Shown here: piece after piece, positions 1 through 10,296 of the stretch
Layout of the letters: the number at the start of each line of letters is the position of its first letter
Numbering within the stretch: the first letter of the stretch is position 1
Assembly (NCBI GenBank): GCA_963663215.1
Contig: OY760140.1
Location: 868,001 to 932,000 of the forward strand
Direction: 5' to 3'
Length of the DNA: 64,000 nt
Source: BJGV01 sp003230615
GTDB lineage: Bacteria > Pseudomonadota > Gammaproteobacteria > Burkholderiales > Nitrosomonadaceae
Notes under the pieces: model-generated
The model's input: the letters and a program-made list of their open reading frames with translations, nothing else
Database searches by the model: none
What the model was told of the DNA's origin: nothing
Position numbers and translations under genes: made by a program

Positions 1-2
1 TT

Positions 3-167
3 TTTGTTATCCCAGTCAAGATGCAGGGTGTTATTGAAGATTGTAATAAACCACCTATTGGTGAAAATATATATGAAGTTGGGGTTATGTATCAAAGTAG
101 AGTTTGGAAGACAACATTTTATGAGTCCGAGCTAACGGCCATTGAAGAAAAACCTTTTCGTACCTGA
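3..167 (+). CDS. C-terminal end of a small hypothetical protein, cut by the window edge
   Basis: An open frame runs from the window edge to a TGA at 165-167 and gives about 54 residues ending in EEKPFRT. The stretch IYEVGVMYQSRVWKTTFYES has alternating hydrophobic residues, as in a short beta-barrel domain, but I do not recognise a family. The start lies outside the window. The stop codon overlaps the first base of a 30-bp palindromic repeat. Confidence 0.4.
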   Translation, partial: FVIPVKMQGVIEDCNKPPIGENIYEVGVMYQSRVWKTTFYESELTAIEEKPFRT

Positions 168-196
168 ATGTCTGCTTTGTGCCAAGAACGGGCATT
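167..196. repeat. 30-bp palindromic dispersed repeat, copy 1
   Basis: The sequence begins AATGTCTGCTTTGTGCC and ends in a degenerate inverted arm (GGGCATT). The same element recurs at 42639-42668 and, with perfect 12-base arms, at 43575-43604. Very similar palindromes are widespread in proteobacterial intergenic DNA and yield spurious translations such as MSALCQKRT (from memory, not searched). Its function is unknown. Confidence 0.6.
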
Positions 197-204
197 CAGA
201 TGCA

Positions 205-240
205 CAAAAAACCCGGCACTAGGCCGGGCTTCAATTTTAT
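205..240 (-). terminator. Rho-independent terminator
   Basis: A CCCGGC/GCCGGG stem with an ACTA-type loop is followed on the minus strand by a run of six T. It lies just downstream of the small exported protein gene at 296-598. The plus-strand side is also T-rich, so it may act in both directions. Confidence 0.65.
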
Positions 241-295
241 TTTAGTTATACGTTCATGATTTAATTTTACAACTATTATTAATATCCAATATTGA

Positions 296-598
296 CTAGT
301 TCCCACTACCCACTGCTGCGCCTTTAGCAGTACCTTTTAAGGTGCCCTCCACGGGACTAGCACCGGTATTAATAGCGCCTGCTGCAGTACATGTGATGGG
401 CAGGCCTGTTTTGTCAAGACATTTCAATGCACTATTAATACCTTTAGAAGGGGCTTTTAAAGCACCTACGCCCGCACCCACGCCTGCACCAATGGCAGCT
501 CCAGTAACACCACCTACTGCTTTTCCTACAGTTTCAGCAATAGCTGAAGTACTGATTAATCCAGCGGCGATACATGACAATAATATTATTTTTTTCAT
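296..598 (-). CDS. Small secreted glycine-rich protein of unknown function
   Basis: A 100-residue protein with a clear Sec signal peptide: MKK, a hydrophobic core of about 14 residues, then SAIA cleaved before ETVGK. The mature part starts with a glycine/alanine-rich stretch (GGVTGAAIGAGVGAGVGAL) resembling glycine-zipper segments that insert into or line membranes. It then has two cysteines about 11 residues apart (CLDKTGLPITC) that could form a disulfide in the periplasm, and a second Gly/Ala-rich tail. A terminator follows it and it stands alone between that terminator and tRNA-Asn. The signal peptide and composition are seen directly; periplasmic or outer-membrane location is inferred. 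No family is recognised. Confidence 0.7.
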   Translation of the reverse strand: MKKIILLSCIAAGLISTSAIAETVGKAVGGVTGAAIGAGVGAGVGALKAPSKGINSALKCLDKTGLPITCTAAGAINTGASPVEGTLKGTAKGAAVGSGN

Positions 599-680
599 TA
601 TTCATACCCACGATATTTTAATTTAGGTTTAAAAGTTTTATTTTGATGGGAGGGGTGTTCTAGTTAACTAATTGATTTAT

Positions 681-756
681 TGGCTCCCCGAGTAGGGCTC
701 GAACCTACGACAAACGGATTAACAGTCCGTCGCTCTACCAACTGAGCTATCGGGGA
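681..756 (-). tRNA. tRNA-Asn (GUU)
   Basis: On the minus strand a 76-nt cloverleaf starts TCCCCGATAGCTCAGTTGG. It has a 7-bp acceptor stem, anticodon loop CTGTTAA (anticodon GUU), a TTCGAGC T-loop and an encoded CCA end. That CCA contrasts with the tRNA at 44021, which has none. Confidence 0.95.
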
Positions 757-1231
757 TTTGGAGGTTGCATATACTAATAGGTTGAACCACCCTGGTCAAC
801 CGAGTACCTGACACATGCGACTTGTAATATGTTTGTGTCTGACTTTTTCATTCTACTACCTATCGTATTGCTTCAATTCTTTCGTTTCTTTTGATCATCA
901 TTTTTAGAAAATAACTCGCTTGCTGCAGAAACTCTAAGCGTTGCAAACAAAGTTATTAGGATTATCAGAGAAGCTAGTGCCTAGGCGGTATCACAAAATC
1001 AGTCACGAAAAAATCTAAGAGGCTCAGGGTTGACAAATTCTAAAAGTCGTAGCTGTTAGTTTATCAAATCATAACATGTGAATTAGATTAAAAAAGTCTG
1101 TAATTAAGCCGATATGTTATCAGACAAGGATAAAAGCCTTGATAGGACCCATTTGGCTCCTAATTATTGGATTTCATTACAAATTTTTGTTTTGTAATTA
1201 ATCTTGATCGTGGAACTATGACTAAATAGCA
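757..1231. other. Non-coding stretch upstream of the AsmA-like gene
   Basis: About 475 bp without a convincing open frame, RNA gene or strong hairpin on either strand. It presumably holds the promoters of tRNA-Asn (leftward) and of the gene at 1232 (rightward), but I cannot point to a clear -35/-10 pair. Confidence 0.4.
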
Positions 1232-3758
1232 ATGTTGAATCAGACAACAATTCTCATTAGAACTACTCGAGGCGAAGAAGAAATTCGTAGTGGTAAATAT
1301 GACATCTTGCCCAACGAACGGATTGCACTCAATTTTATTGATGGCAAGGCTAGTGTGGCAAGTCTACTTAAAAAAGCTGCGCCTAGTCTGCGTGCATCAC
1401 TACCGGGATTGTTGGAAAGTCTTACTATTGAAGGATTTGCCAGAGATACTTCAAAACCTGAGACAAGCAAAGGGAAATTGAAAATTGCTATTCCTCTTGG
1501 TAAGTCGACTTCTAGCAAAAAACCGAAAAATCTAATCTCTACCGGTTTTATCAATAAAAACAAAATAGCGACTGGCCTTTCTGATCCGCCAAGTGCACGC
1601 GCTAGAGAAAGGGGGGGCGATTTTGGGACGTGGACAGCAACGAGTACACGCGCTAGAGAAAGAGGAGAAGATCTTGGGGCGTGGCAAGATGCACTTGAAG
1701 AAGAGGAAGCACGATCTCTGGGCACAAGCAGCAGCCAGGCTATTAACGCTGAGGCTAAAGCCAGAACAGAAGCAGCAGCCAAGGGGAAAAACTGAGGAAG
1801 CCAGAGCAGAAGCAGCAGTCTCTGGGCACAAGGCAGAGGCTAAAGCCAAGGCAGAAGCTGAGGCTAAAGCCAGAACAGAAGCAGCAGCCAAGGCAGAGGC
1901 TGAAGCCGAAGCTAAAGAAGTAGAAGCGGCCAAAGCCAAAGCTGAAGTTAAAGCTAGAGCAGAAAATGAAGCAAAAGACAAAGCTGAGGTTGCAGAAGCA
2001 ACCAAGCAGGGATCAAAATCTCGTCACAAAAAAGGGAAAAAAGCACGTTTACGTGCTGAGTCACAGGTAAAAACTAGTGAGAACACTGAAAAGATTCAGC
2101 ATGAGATTGATGACGAAGCAAAAATAATAGCGGCTAGTGAAGCTTACGCAAAAGCGGTCGCAATGGCCGAAGACGAAGCCAAAACTAAGGTAGGGGAAAT
2201 TAATCAGAAAATCGAGAAAGAAACTACTGAAGAAATCGAAACATCACTAATATTACCTATATTATATTCTTCAACTTCAAAATCACTTGATTCTGAAGAA
2301 GCATTATCTAATGAAATTGAAACTAAAGATATTATAGACAAAGAAACATCTGTAGACATAACTTCCAAAGCTGAGGTTGAAATACAGGATGAGGAGGAAA
2401 CAAGGAGTAAAACCGTTACTAAGAAAGAAAAGTGGTGGTTTCGCAAAAAGAAGACGGATGAAGTTCAAGAAAAATGGCTGGAAAAAGAAGACGTAGCAGT
2501 ACTTGAAGTTCAAATCACCACCATACCGAGCACCCGACGTCGACAAAAACCGATAAATTTATCTTTAATTGTCCCCCTACTGTTAGTTATCATAATTAGT
2601 GGGGTTCTCCTATTGCCCTACGTGCTACCAACAACTCAGTACATCGCAACAATTGAAAAAATAGCTACAGAAAGTGTTGGAGAACCGGTTAAGGTTGGCT
2701 CCCTGCGTGTGTCACTCTTGCCAATACCAAATTTAGATGCATCTAATATAACAATTGGTAACACTATAAAAATAAAATCAGCAATTCTGACCTTCTCAAT
2801 GCTCTCATCATTTAGCAGCAATGATTTGAGCAAAATTGAACTAATCGGGGTAAATATTCTACCTGACGCATACGATAGGATAAGAAAGTGGACAAGATCA
2901 AATAATGCACCACAACTATCTAATTTTAGGCATATTTATCTAAAAAATACAAAGCTTGAATTCGAGAATATTGCCGTTCCTTTGCTAAATGGCAATATCG
3001 ATCTTATAAAAGGAAGTAAGTTTTCTAGAGCCTCATTCGCTACGAGTGACGATAAAATAAAGATTAATGTCACACCAAAAAGAAAAGGTTTCCTCCTAAA
3101 TATTTCTACAAAGGAATGGAAGCCATTGCATTCGTCATCAATAACATTCTCAAGCTTTGATGCTAAGGCGATAGCTAGTAGCGATTCATTCTATATTAAT
3201 GAAATGGATGGCAGAATTTATGAAGGGGTTTTCAAAGGAACAGCTTCTGCTAAATGGTCAGATGGCTGGATCATCAAGGGACAACTTGAAATGGAGCGCG
3301 TGAATTTGGGAAAAGCAACAAAATCTTTTAACTCAGATATTCCAGTGGGAGGTAATCTCACTAGTAACATAGAAATCGCTTCAAATGCTCCTGTTTACGA
3401 GCAATTATCCGATTCGTTACATATTAATGGAATATTCCAGCTTCAAAATGGTTTCATCAAAGTTGACCTTGGCAATTCAATCCGATCTATATCTAAGGGG
3501 GATATTGCAGGTGGGCAGACAAAATTCGATGATCTTTCAGGATCTATAGAAGGAACAGGCAACACCTATCAATTGAGACAACTAAAGTTATCTTCTGGAA
3601 TACTTTCAGCTGAAGGCAATTTGGTCATTGGTCCAAGTAAAGAATTATCTGGCAAAGTTATATCAAATTTAAAGGGCGCTCATACCATGACTAGCGGACC
3701 AGTATCTTTGGAGGGGACAATAAAAGCCCCGGTATTAATCCGGCATCACGTCCTATAA
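1232..3758 (+). CDS. AsmA-like membrane protein with a long Ala/Glu/Lys coil; frameshifted as given
   Basis: Two overlapping frames make one gene. The first (1232-1795) encodes an N-terminal domain of about 110 residues (MLNQTTILIRTTRGEEEIRS...) and runs into an alanine-rich stretch (AEAKARTEAAAKG) before a TGA. The second frame continues the same composition (EARAEAAVSGHKAEAKAKAE) to 3758. The join is most likely at the G4/A5 run near 1784-1792, where one extra base or two missing ones restores the frame. After about 200 residues of charged coil and an acidic segment comes a basic patch (STRRRQKPI), one membrane span (LIVPLLLVIIISGVLLLPYV) and about 380 periplasmic residues. These resemble the AsmA family (envelope lipid or outer-membrane assembly), for example VGSLRVSLLPIPNLDASNI. 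The N-terminal domain would be cytoplasmic. Confidence 0.65.
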
Positions 3759-3818
3759 GGTACTTTGAACACTAATGAACACTAGTAAAGAAAGTAATTT
3801 CCTTTCCAAATCTATAGC

Positions 3819-5012
3819 TCATGCTAGCGACTTTGCAATGCGTTCTAGTGCCTTCTTCAAATTTTCCATCGATGTCGCAAAGGACAATCGGATATAACCT
3901 TCGTTACCAAATGCTGATCCTGGTACGACTGCTACCCCAACTTGCTCAAGTAAGTATTCACTAAATGAAATATCATTTTGGTATTTTAGATCCTTTCTAG
4001 AATGTAGCGTCTCAATTGCTTGTCGAGTATCAGCAAAAGTATAAAATGCACCTTCCGACAATAAACACCTTACACCAGGTATGGCATTAAGTGCCTCAGT
4101 AATAAAAAGATTACGCTCCTTGAACGCCGTCAGCATTGGCTCTATACAAAGTTGATCCCCATTAAGCGCTGTTTCTGCAGCGACTTGAGAAATAGAGGTA
4201 GGATTTGAAGTGCTTTGTGACTGAATATTTTCCATAGCAGTAATAATATGCTCTGGACCACCACAATAACCAATGCGCCATCCGGTCATAGCATAAGCTT
4301 TCGATACTCCGTTAAGCACCATAGTACGTGGATATAGGTCAGGACATGCATTGAGAATATTTACGAACTTACCTCCCGTCAGTAAAATGTGTTCATACAT
4401 GTCATCAGTAGCAATCAATATTTGAGGATGTTTGCGTAATACTTCTCCTAGAGCTTTAAGTTCCTCCAATGCATAAACACTGCCAGATGGGTTGCTAGGA
4501 CTATTTATGACAAACATTCTTGTTTTTGAAGTAATAGCTCTTTCAAGTTGTGCCGCTGTTATTTTAAAATTCTGTTCGATACCCGTCTCAATAGTTATTG
4601 GTTTACCTTCTGCAATTAATACGATATCTGGATAGGAAACCCAATAGGGAGAAGGGATGATAACTTCGTCACCGGGATTAAGAACGGCCAGCGCCAAGTT
4701 AAAAAAACTTTGTTTACCCCCGCATGAAACTAAAATTTGTTTTGCAGTATAGTCAAAATCATTATCTTTCTTGAACTTGTTGATAATGGCGCTCTTAAGA
4801 CTAGAAGTGCCTCCTACTGCTGTATATTTAGTGAACCCTCTGTTAATCGCATGAATGGCCGCATCCTTAATATGTTGCGGGGTATCGAAATCAGGCTCGC
4901 CAGCCCCGAGACCAATAATATCTTTACCTTCAGATTTGAGTCTGGCTGCACGAGCAGTAACAGCTAGAGTAGGGGAGGGCTTGATAGTCTGAACACGTTT
5001 TGAAAGTTCCAC
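3819..5012 (-). CDS. aspC: Aspartate aminotransferase (class I, PLP-dependent)
   Basis: Transfers the amino group between aspartate and 2-oxoglutarate in the cytoplasm, using pyridoxal phosphate. The 397-residue product has the class I landmarks: GLGAGEPDFDTP near the N-terminus, the NSPSNPSG loop, DDMYEHI, the Schiff-base lysine in NGVSKAYAMTGWRIGY, and RLSFATSMENL at the C-terminus. I place the start at the GTG at 5012 because AAGGA sits six bases upstream and the family begins at about this point; a longer frame to 5084 adds an atypical hydrophobic leader. It is divergent from uvrB with only 81 bp between, so both promoters share that gap. The family also includes prephenate/glutamate aminotransferases, so specificity is inferred. 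Confidence 0.9.
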   Translation of the reverse strand: MELSKRVQTIKPSPTLAVTARAARLKSEGKDIIGLGAGEPDFDTPQHIKDAAIHAINRGFTKYTAVGGTSSLKSAIINKFKKDNDFDYTAKQILVSCGGKQSFFNLALAVLNPGDEVIIPSPYWVSYPDIVLIAEGKPITIETGIEQNFKITAAQLERAITSKTRMFVINSPSNPSGSVYALEELKALGEVLRKHPQILIATDDMYEHILLTGGKFVNILNACPDLYPRTMVLNGVSKAYAMTGWRIGYCGGPEHIITAMENIQSQSTSNPTSISQVAAETALNGDQLCIEPMLTAFKERNLFITEALNAIPGVRCLLSEGAFYTFADTRQAIETLHSRKDLKYQNDISFSEYLLEQVGVAVVPGSAFGNEGYIRLSFATSMENLKKALERIAKSLA

Positions 5013-5093
5013 GATAATATCCTTAAGCTGATACAGGTATTGGCTGCATGGTAAAATTAGCAACAAGTAATAACTCGGAACCAAATTATACCT

Positions 5094-7151
5094 GTGATCA
5101 CTACCTTCCCCAATAGCCCCTACAAGCTTTACCAGACATTTGAACCTGCAGGTGACCAGCCTGAAGCCATAACTAAGTTGACTGAAGGAATAACGGATGG
5201 ACTCACGTTTCAGACGCTACTGGGCGTAACCGGTTCTGGCAAAACCTTTACTATGGCTAACGTGATCGCACGCTTAGGACGCACTACACTTATAATCGCC
5301 CCTAACAAGACCCTGGCAGCACAACTCTATGCTGAAATGCGTGATTTTTTTCCTGAGAATGCTGTGGAGTACTTTGTTTCCTATTATGACTATTTTCAAC
5401 CAGAGGCTTATGTCCCATCGCGCGATCTCTTTATCGAGAAAGACTCTAGTATCAATGCGCATATCGAACAAATGCGTTTATCCGCGACAAAATCATTGCT
5501 TGAGAGAGATGACGCCATAATTGTTGCTACCGTGTCGTGTATTTATGGTATTGGCGACCCGGTAGATTATCACGGTATGATTTTGCATTTGCGTGAGCAT
5601 GAAAAAATCACCCAACGTGAAGCTATAAAGCGATTAACTGAAATGCAATATGAGCGAAATGATATCGAGTTCAGCCGTGGATCCTTTCGAGTACGTGGTG
5701 ACATCATTGATATTTTTCCGGCGGAAAACTCAGAAACCGCAGTAAGAATCTCGCTGTTCGACGACGAGGTTGAAGGGATGTCGCTATTCGACCCACTCAC
5801 CGGACGTATTTTACAAAAAGTTTCGCGTTATACAGTTTATCCGTCGAGTCATTATGTAACGCCTAGAAACACTACGCTACGGGCAATTAAGACTATAAAA
5901 TCTGAACTAAGTAAGCGTATTGAATTTTTTCAACAATGCAACAAGCTTGTGGAAGTACAACGTATCGAGCAGCGCACCCGCTTTGATCTAGAAATGCTAA
6001 ATGAATTAGGATTCTGTAAAGGTATCGAAAATTACTCGCGTCATTTGTCAGGAAGAAATCCCGGTGACCCACCACCCACATTGGTTGATTATTTACCTCC
6101 TAAGTCATTTCTAATAATTGATGAAAGCCATGTAACTGTTCCTCAGGTAGGCGGAATGTATAAGGGCGACCGGTCACGTAAGGAAAACCTAGTAGACTAT
6201 GGCTTTCGCTTACCTTCAGCGTTGGATAACCGTCCATTGCGATTTGATGAATTTGAACATATGATGCCACAAACAGTATTTGTATCAGCCACACCTGCAG
6301 AATATGAGCGTGCGCACAGTGGCCAGGTAGTAGAGCAGGTGGTTCGTCCTACCGGGTTGATAGACCCGCAAATTAAAATATGTCCTGCAACTACTCAAGT
6401 CGATGACCTAATGTCAGAAGCTAATATTCGCGCTAAAAAGGGAGAGCGTGTATTAGTGACGACACTAACTAAACGTATGGCCGAAAATTTGACGGAATAC
6501 TTCTCCGAACACGGTATCAGGGTTCGCTATCTTCACTCGGACATAGACACAGTTGAAAGAGTGGAAATTATTCGTGATCTGCGTCTCGGTAAATTCGACG
6601 TATTAATAGGAATTAATTTGTTACGTGAAGGTCTTGACATTCCAGAGGTATCATTAGTAGCAATACTTGACGCTGATAAAGAAGGCTTCCTGCGCTCAGA
6701 ACGCTCACTGATCCAAACTATGGGCCGCGCAGCTCGCCATATAAATGGCACTGCCATACTTTATGCTGATAAGGTAACCAATTCTATGCGCCGTGCTATT
6801 GATGAAACTGAGCGGCGGAGAAAAAAGCAAATCTTGTTTAATAAGGAAAACAAAATTGTTCCTCATGGCGTAAGTAAACGTATCAAGGACTTGATTGATG
6901 GGGTTTATAATATCGAAATTGCCAAACAGCATCTCAAGACTGAAAAAATACAAGCACGTTATGCTTCTATGAGTGAGGTGCAACTTGCTAAGGAAATTAA
7001 ATTACAAGAAAAACAGATGTTGAAAGCGGCAAAAAATATGGAATTTGAGGAGGCAGCTCAACACCGAGACGAATTGAAGAAACTTAAAGATCTGTTGTTT
7101 GTCGGATTTACTGATACAAACTTAAAAGCGAGTAGCCATAGTGGAAAATAA
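5094..7151 (+). CDS. uvrB: Excinuclease ABC subunit B
   Basis: The damage-verification helicase of nucleotide excision repair, handed to DNA by UvrA and then recruiting UvrC. The 685-residue protein is full length. It has Walker A in GVTGSGKTF, the beta-hairpin region rich in aromatics (YFVSYYDYFQPEAYVPSRD), Walker B-like IIDESH, helicase motifs SATPAEYE, INLLREGLD and QTMGRAARH, and a C-terminal UVR motif (NMEFEEAAQHRDELKKLKDL) that contacts UvrC. Translation begins at GTG 5094. No LexA-type operator (CTG-N10-CAG) is visible in the 81-bp gap to aspC, so SOS control is not evident. Confidence 0.97.
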   Translation: MITTFPNSPYKLYQTFEPAGDQPEAITKLTEGITDGLTFQTLLGVTGSGKTFTMANVIARLGRTTLIIAPNKTLAAQLYAEMRDFFPENAVEYFVSYYDYFQPEAYVPSRDLFIEKDSSINAHIEQMRLSATKSLLERDDAIIVATVSCIYGIGDPVDYHGMILHLREHEKITQREAIKRLTEMQYERNDIEFSRGSFRVRGDIIDIFPAENSETAVRISLFDDEVEGMSLFDPLTGRILQKVSRYTVYPSSHYVTPRNTTLRAIKTIKSELSKRIEFFQQCNKLVEVQRIEQRTRFDLEMLNELGFCKGIENYSRHLSGRNPGDPPPTLVDYLPPKSFLIIDESHVTVPQVGGMYKGDRSRKENLVDYGFRLPSALDNRPLRFDEFEHMMPQTVFVSATPAEYERAHSGQVVEQVVRPTGLIDPQIKICPATTQVDDLMSEANIRAKKGERVLVTTLTKRMAENLTEYFSEHGIRVRYLHSDIDTVERVEIIRDLRLGKFDVLIGINLLREGLDIPEVSLVAILDADKEGFLRSERSLIQTMGRAARHINGTAILYADKVTNSMRRAIDETERRRKKQILFNKENKIVPHGVSKRIKDLIDGVYNIEIAKQHLKTEKIQARYASMSEVQLAKEIKLQEKQMLKAAKNMEFEEAAQHRDELKKLKDLLFVGFTDTNLKASSHSGK

Positions 7152-7181
7152 GAACACAAAATTGTTAACTTGGGGTTTGTC

Positions 7182-8327
7182 ATGAAGCAACAGGAAGAAC
7201 TTTTCTCGCATCAAGATACGTTGGCTAAATTGCATGATAGCCTGCATCTATCTGACAAATTACGCTTTCTCCACCAGGTAATTCAACAGGATTTTCCTTT
7301 CGTAGACCGCCTTTCTATTGCGCTTCTTGACGAAAAAACCGACATACTCAAAACCTATACGCATAGCACTAAAGATTTAGACCCACTAACTGCCTACGAG
7401 GTACCGCTAAGCGCGGCCCCATCCCTGAGGGAGATCATGCAACATCGCCGCCCAAGATTAGTTCAGGATCTAGCTATTTTTGCCCATGGAACCCACGAGC
7501 ATACGAAACGCCTGGCAACCAAAGATTATAAAGCTAGCTACACCATGCCCCTCTATCAAAGTGGTACCTTCATTGGCTTTTTATTCTTCAATTCACTCCA
7601 GCCTCATCCTTTTGTGCCAAAGGTATTACGCCAGATTGATATTTACGGCCATTTAATTGCATTAATGGTTATCAACGAGCTCACTGCCATACGCACTCTA
7701 CTGTCTGCGGTACGTGTGGCACGTAGCATGACGCACTACCGAGACATTGAAACCGGGTCGCATATTGACCGTACCGCACACTATGCCCGTCTCATCGCAC
7801 GCGAAATAGCACAAAACCACAATATTAGAGACGAACAAATTGAACATATTTTTATGTTCTCACCATTGCATGATATTGGAAAGATTGGTATTCCAGATAG
7901 TATTTTACGTAAGCCAGGTAAGCTTAATGAAGAGGAGACCAAGGTTATGATGACTCACCCCGAAAAAGGTGGCGAGATCATTAACACCATACTAAAGGAC
8001 TTTGGTTTATGGACATTCGGTCATGTAGACATCATGCGTAATATTGCTGAGTATCATCACGAGGCCATCGATGGTAGCGGTTATCCTAAAGGTCTTAAAG
8101 GGGATGAGATTCCCATAGAGGCCCGCATTAGTTCTGTGGCAGATATTTTTGATGCATTAACATCACATCGAACTTACAAAACGCCCTGGAGCAATGAGGA
8201 AGCTTTCGCCATGTTAGAGCGACTAGCAGATACCAAGCTTGATCGTGATTGTGTCGAGGCCATGTTAAATAATATCGACAAAGTAGTTGAGATTCAGCAG
8301 CACTTTCGTGATGAAGAGTTAGTTTGA
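7182..8327 (+). CDS. HD-GYP cyclic-di-GMP phosphodiesterase with a GAF-like sensor
   Basis: Predicted cytoplasmic enzyme that hydrolyses cyclic di-GMP. Residues 1 to about 180 look like a GAF sensor (VDRLSIALLDEKTDILKTYT, GFLFFNSLQPHPF). The C-terminal HD-GYP domain is intact: HIDRTAHYA, the metal-binding HDIGKIGIPDSILRKPGKL, HHEAIDGSGYPKGLKG containing GYP, and SVADIFDALTSHRTYK. The ATG at 7182 is preferred over a TTG four codons upstream. It begins 30 bp after uvrB and may be co-transcribed with it. A hairpin with a short T run lies 120 bp downstream. The signal sensed is unknown. Confidence 0.88.
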   Translation: MKQQEELFSHQDTLAKLHDSLHLSDKLRFLHQVIQQDFPFVDRLSIALLDEKTDILKTYTHSTKDLDPLTAYEVPLSAAPSLREIMQHRRPRLVQDLAIFAHGTHEHTKRLATKDYKASYTMPLYQSGTFIGFLFFNSLQPHPFVPKVLRQIDIYGHLIALMVINELTAIRTLLSAVRVARSMTHYRDIETGSHIDRTAHYARLIAREIAQNHNIRDEQIEHIFMFSPLHDIGKIGIPDSILRKPGKLNEEETKVMMTHPEKGGEIINTILKDFGLWTFGHVDIMRNIAEYHHEAIDGSGYPKGLKGDEIPIEARISSVADIFDALTSHRTYKTPWSNEEAFAMLERLADTKLDRDCVEAMLNNIDKVVEIQQHFRDEELV

Positions 8328-8448
8328 AACAACGTAACTAATAACTACTAACCGTCACATGCATGAGCACGCACTTATATTATTTAACATAATATACATT
8401 ATGAGCAATTGAGACATGCTGTCGTTAATAAAGTTATAGTACAAAAAC

Positions 8449-8466
8449 GAGCAATTTTGCTCTTTC
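8449..8466 (+). terminator. Possible terminator after the HD-GYP gene
   Basis: GAGCAATTTTGCTC folds into a short perfect hairpin and is followed by TTTCT. A near copy, GAGCAGTTTTGCTC followed by six bases rich in T, occurs at 9541-9560 in the non-coding region downstream of the next gene. The stems are short, so strength is uncertain. Confidence 0.4.
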
Positions 8467-8518
8467 TGACCGTTTAAGATAGTTATCTGATAGATTATTA
8501 AGGTCAAAGGAGAAAATT

Positions 8519-9169
8519 ATGTATGAATTAATGTTATTAATTATTGGGGCTTTAAGTGGATTTGGCCTGTATATCATAGCAATGATGATTAGTTTTAAAC
8601 GACGTACGATCGATATAAAAATAAAAGTCTTTAATTCATTAATTGGATCATGGGCAAAGATGCGTAACTTTATTATTGCTAATCACAAGGAAGAACCAAT
8701 AGCACAGGAAGCAAGAAATCAATTTGATGAAATATACGGGAACTCACAACAGCTAATTGGTGAATCAATCCTGGTGTGTGAAAATGAATCACTTACTACA
8801 GATATTAATGGCCTAAATGAGTCTATATATCGTAATAATTGGGATATTTTAGATTCAAATGAAATAAACATTATCATGGATCAGTTTAAGGTAGATGCCT
8901 TAGCATTAGTTGTGCGTATGAGAGAAGATATCAAAAAAAATAATCGACTTGAATGGCAAGATTTAATATTTAGCATATCAGGTCTTTGCCCTAAAAGATT
9001 TTGCCCTAAAAGAATAAAAAGTGAACTCCCTAATGAGACCCCCAATGAAACCCATAATGATGAAATCCCTAATAAAATCCCTAAAAACAGATGGCGCAAC
9101 TTAAAATCAAAATTCTCTAGGAAAAAACCCAAAAAAGAAGAAATTTTTCCTGAACGAGATTGGCATTAG
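8519..9169 (+). CDS. Hypothetical protein with one N-terminal membrane helix
   Basis: A 216-residue protein with a strong ribosome-binding site (AAGGAG, six to seven bases before ATG). Residues 3-25 (ELMLLIIGALSGFGLYIIAM) form one transmembrane helix followed by a basic segment, so the rest probably faces the cytoplasm. The middle is a charged helical region. Near the C-terminus is a short degenerate repeat (NETPNETHNDEIPNKIPKN) and a lysine-rich tail. I recognise no family. It is flanked on both sides by long non-coding AT-rich DNA, so context gives no hint of function. Confidence 0.6.
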   Translation: MYELMLLIIGALSGFGLYIIAMMISFKRRTIDIKIKVFNSLIGSWAKMRNFIIANHKEEPIAQEARNQFDEIYGNSQQLIGESILVCENESLTTDINGLNESIYRNNWDILDSNEINIIMDQFKVDALALVVRMREDIKKNNRLEWQDLIFSISGLCPKRFCPKRIKSELPNETPNETHNDEIPNKIPKNRWRNLKSKFSRKKPKKEEIFPERDWH

Positions 9170-10296
9170 TTTTAATTACCATCAGTAATAAAAAACCAAA
9201 GAATATTCCTTAAAGTAATTTAGATACATAGGAAATTAATTAACCATCTCTGAAGCATAGTTTTCAATGCTTACTGTCTAATAGCATGAAAAATTTTGAT
9301 GCTGCTATTCTCCTACCTTTGAGTGAAATGATTGCTAATGGATTTATAGAACAAGACAATATCAGATACTGATTTACACGGTAAATCAATAAGATTGATT
9401 ATTATATTCATGTTATTTATAACTGTAAAATAGATTTATTTACTCAAAATAAGCAGCATTTCGCTGCGGCCAAGCACTTATTCATACTTTATTAGCAATT
9501 TGAATCTATTTAGTTAAGCTAGGTTATGGCGTCTTGGAAGGAGCAGTTTTGCTCTTTTTATGAAGATGCCAATTCGTCTAGCTCAAAAATCAGAACAGGA
9601 GATTTTTACTTTTTAGAGCTATATTAATACATATCAATACGGTTTTAATACGTAGCGTGTAATTAAAAATAACAAAAAGACAGTAATAAACTGATAAAAC
9701 TACACGATATTTAACTATATATATCAATATGTTTTTATATTATACTAATGTAATATATTATGTATAGATAATATTATTCCATTTAACATAATTAAAATCA
9801 TAGAGAAACTACGAAAAATTCATATTTTATTTAAATTTGAAATAATCAACAAACAAAATCGAAAATTAGATGCCTGAATACTAAATTATCAATAAAATGA
9901 GGTTATATCTAATGTTATTTATTAACTTACACGCCTATTATACTTATTTAGTATATGTATTTTATTAATTTAGATGTAATTTAGACATAGTATGAGATTT
10001 ACTTGCCAGGAATATAAGTCTAAGTAGAAAAAACGTACTTTCCCCCTTCTCCCTGATTCAGGATTTATATCCTGGAAAACCGAATGGATTTATCCCTCCT
10101 CTTTCTTGATCTTTATAAATTTACATTTACAAGAATCATTCCTAATCCAAATTAAATTAAATTAAAGTCACATTTAACCGATATATCAATCATATTTTCA
10201 TAAGAAGGTCATATTTAACTGAAATTATTAAAATTGTAGTTTATTTTCAATATACAAATTGTAGAATTAAATCTGTATTGCTTGAAGGAATACCTT
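9170..10296. other. 1.1-kb AT-rich non-coding region
   Basis: No convincing open frame on either strand. It contains a GCAGC/GCTGC hairpin at 9451-9465, the terminator-like GAGCAGTTTTGCTC plus T run at 9541-9560, and long A/T tracts around 9700-10000. The downstream gene is of phage-regulator type, so this may be the remains of a decayed element. I see no att-like repeat or recombinase remnant to support that. Confidence 0.35.

Noticed and set aside
1240..1782. Long minus-strand open frame opposite the AsmA-like gene
   Set aside because: It is an alanine/serine-rich shadow caused by the GC-biased repeats of the plus-strand coil. It lacks a ribosome-binding site.
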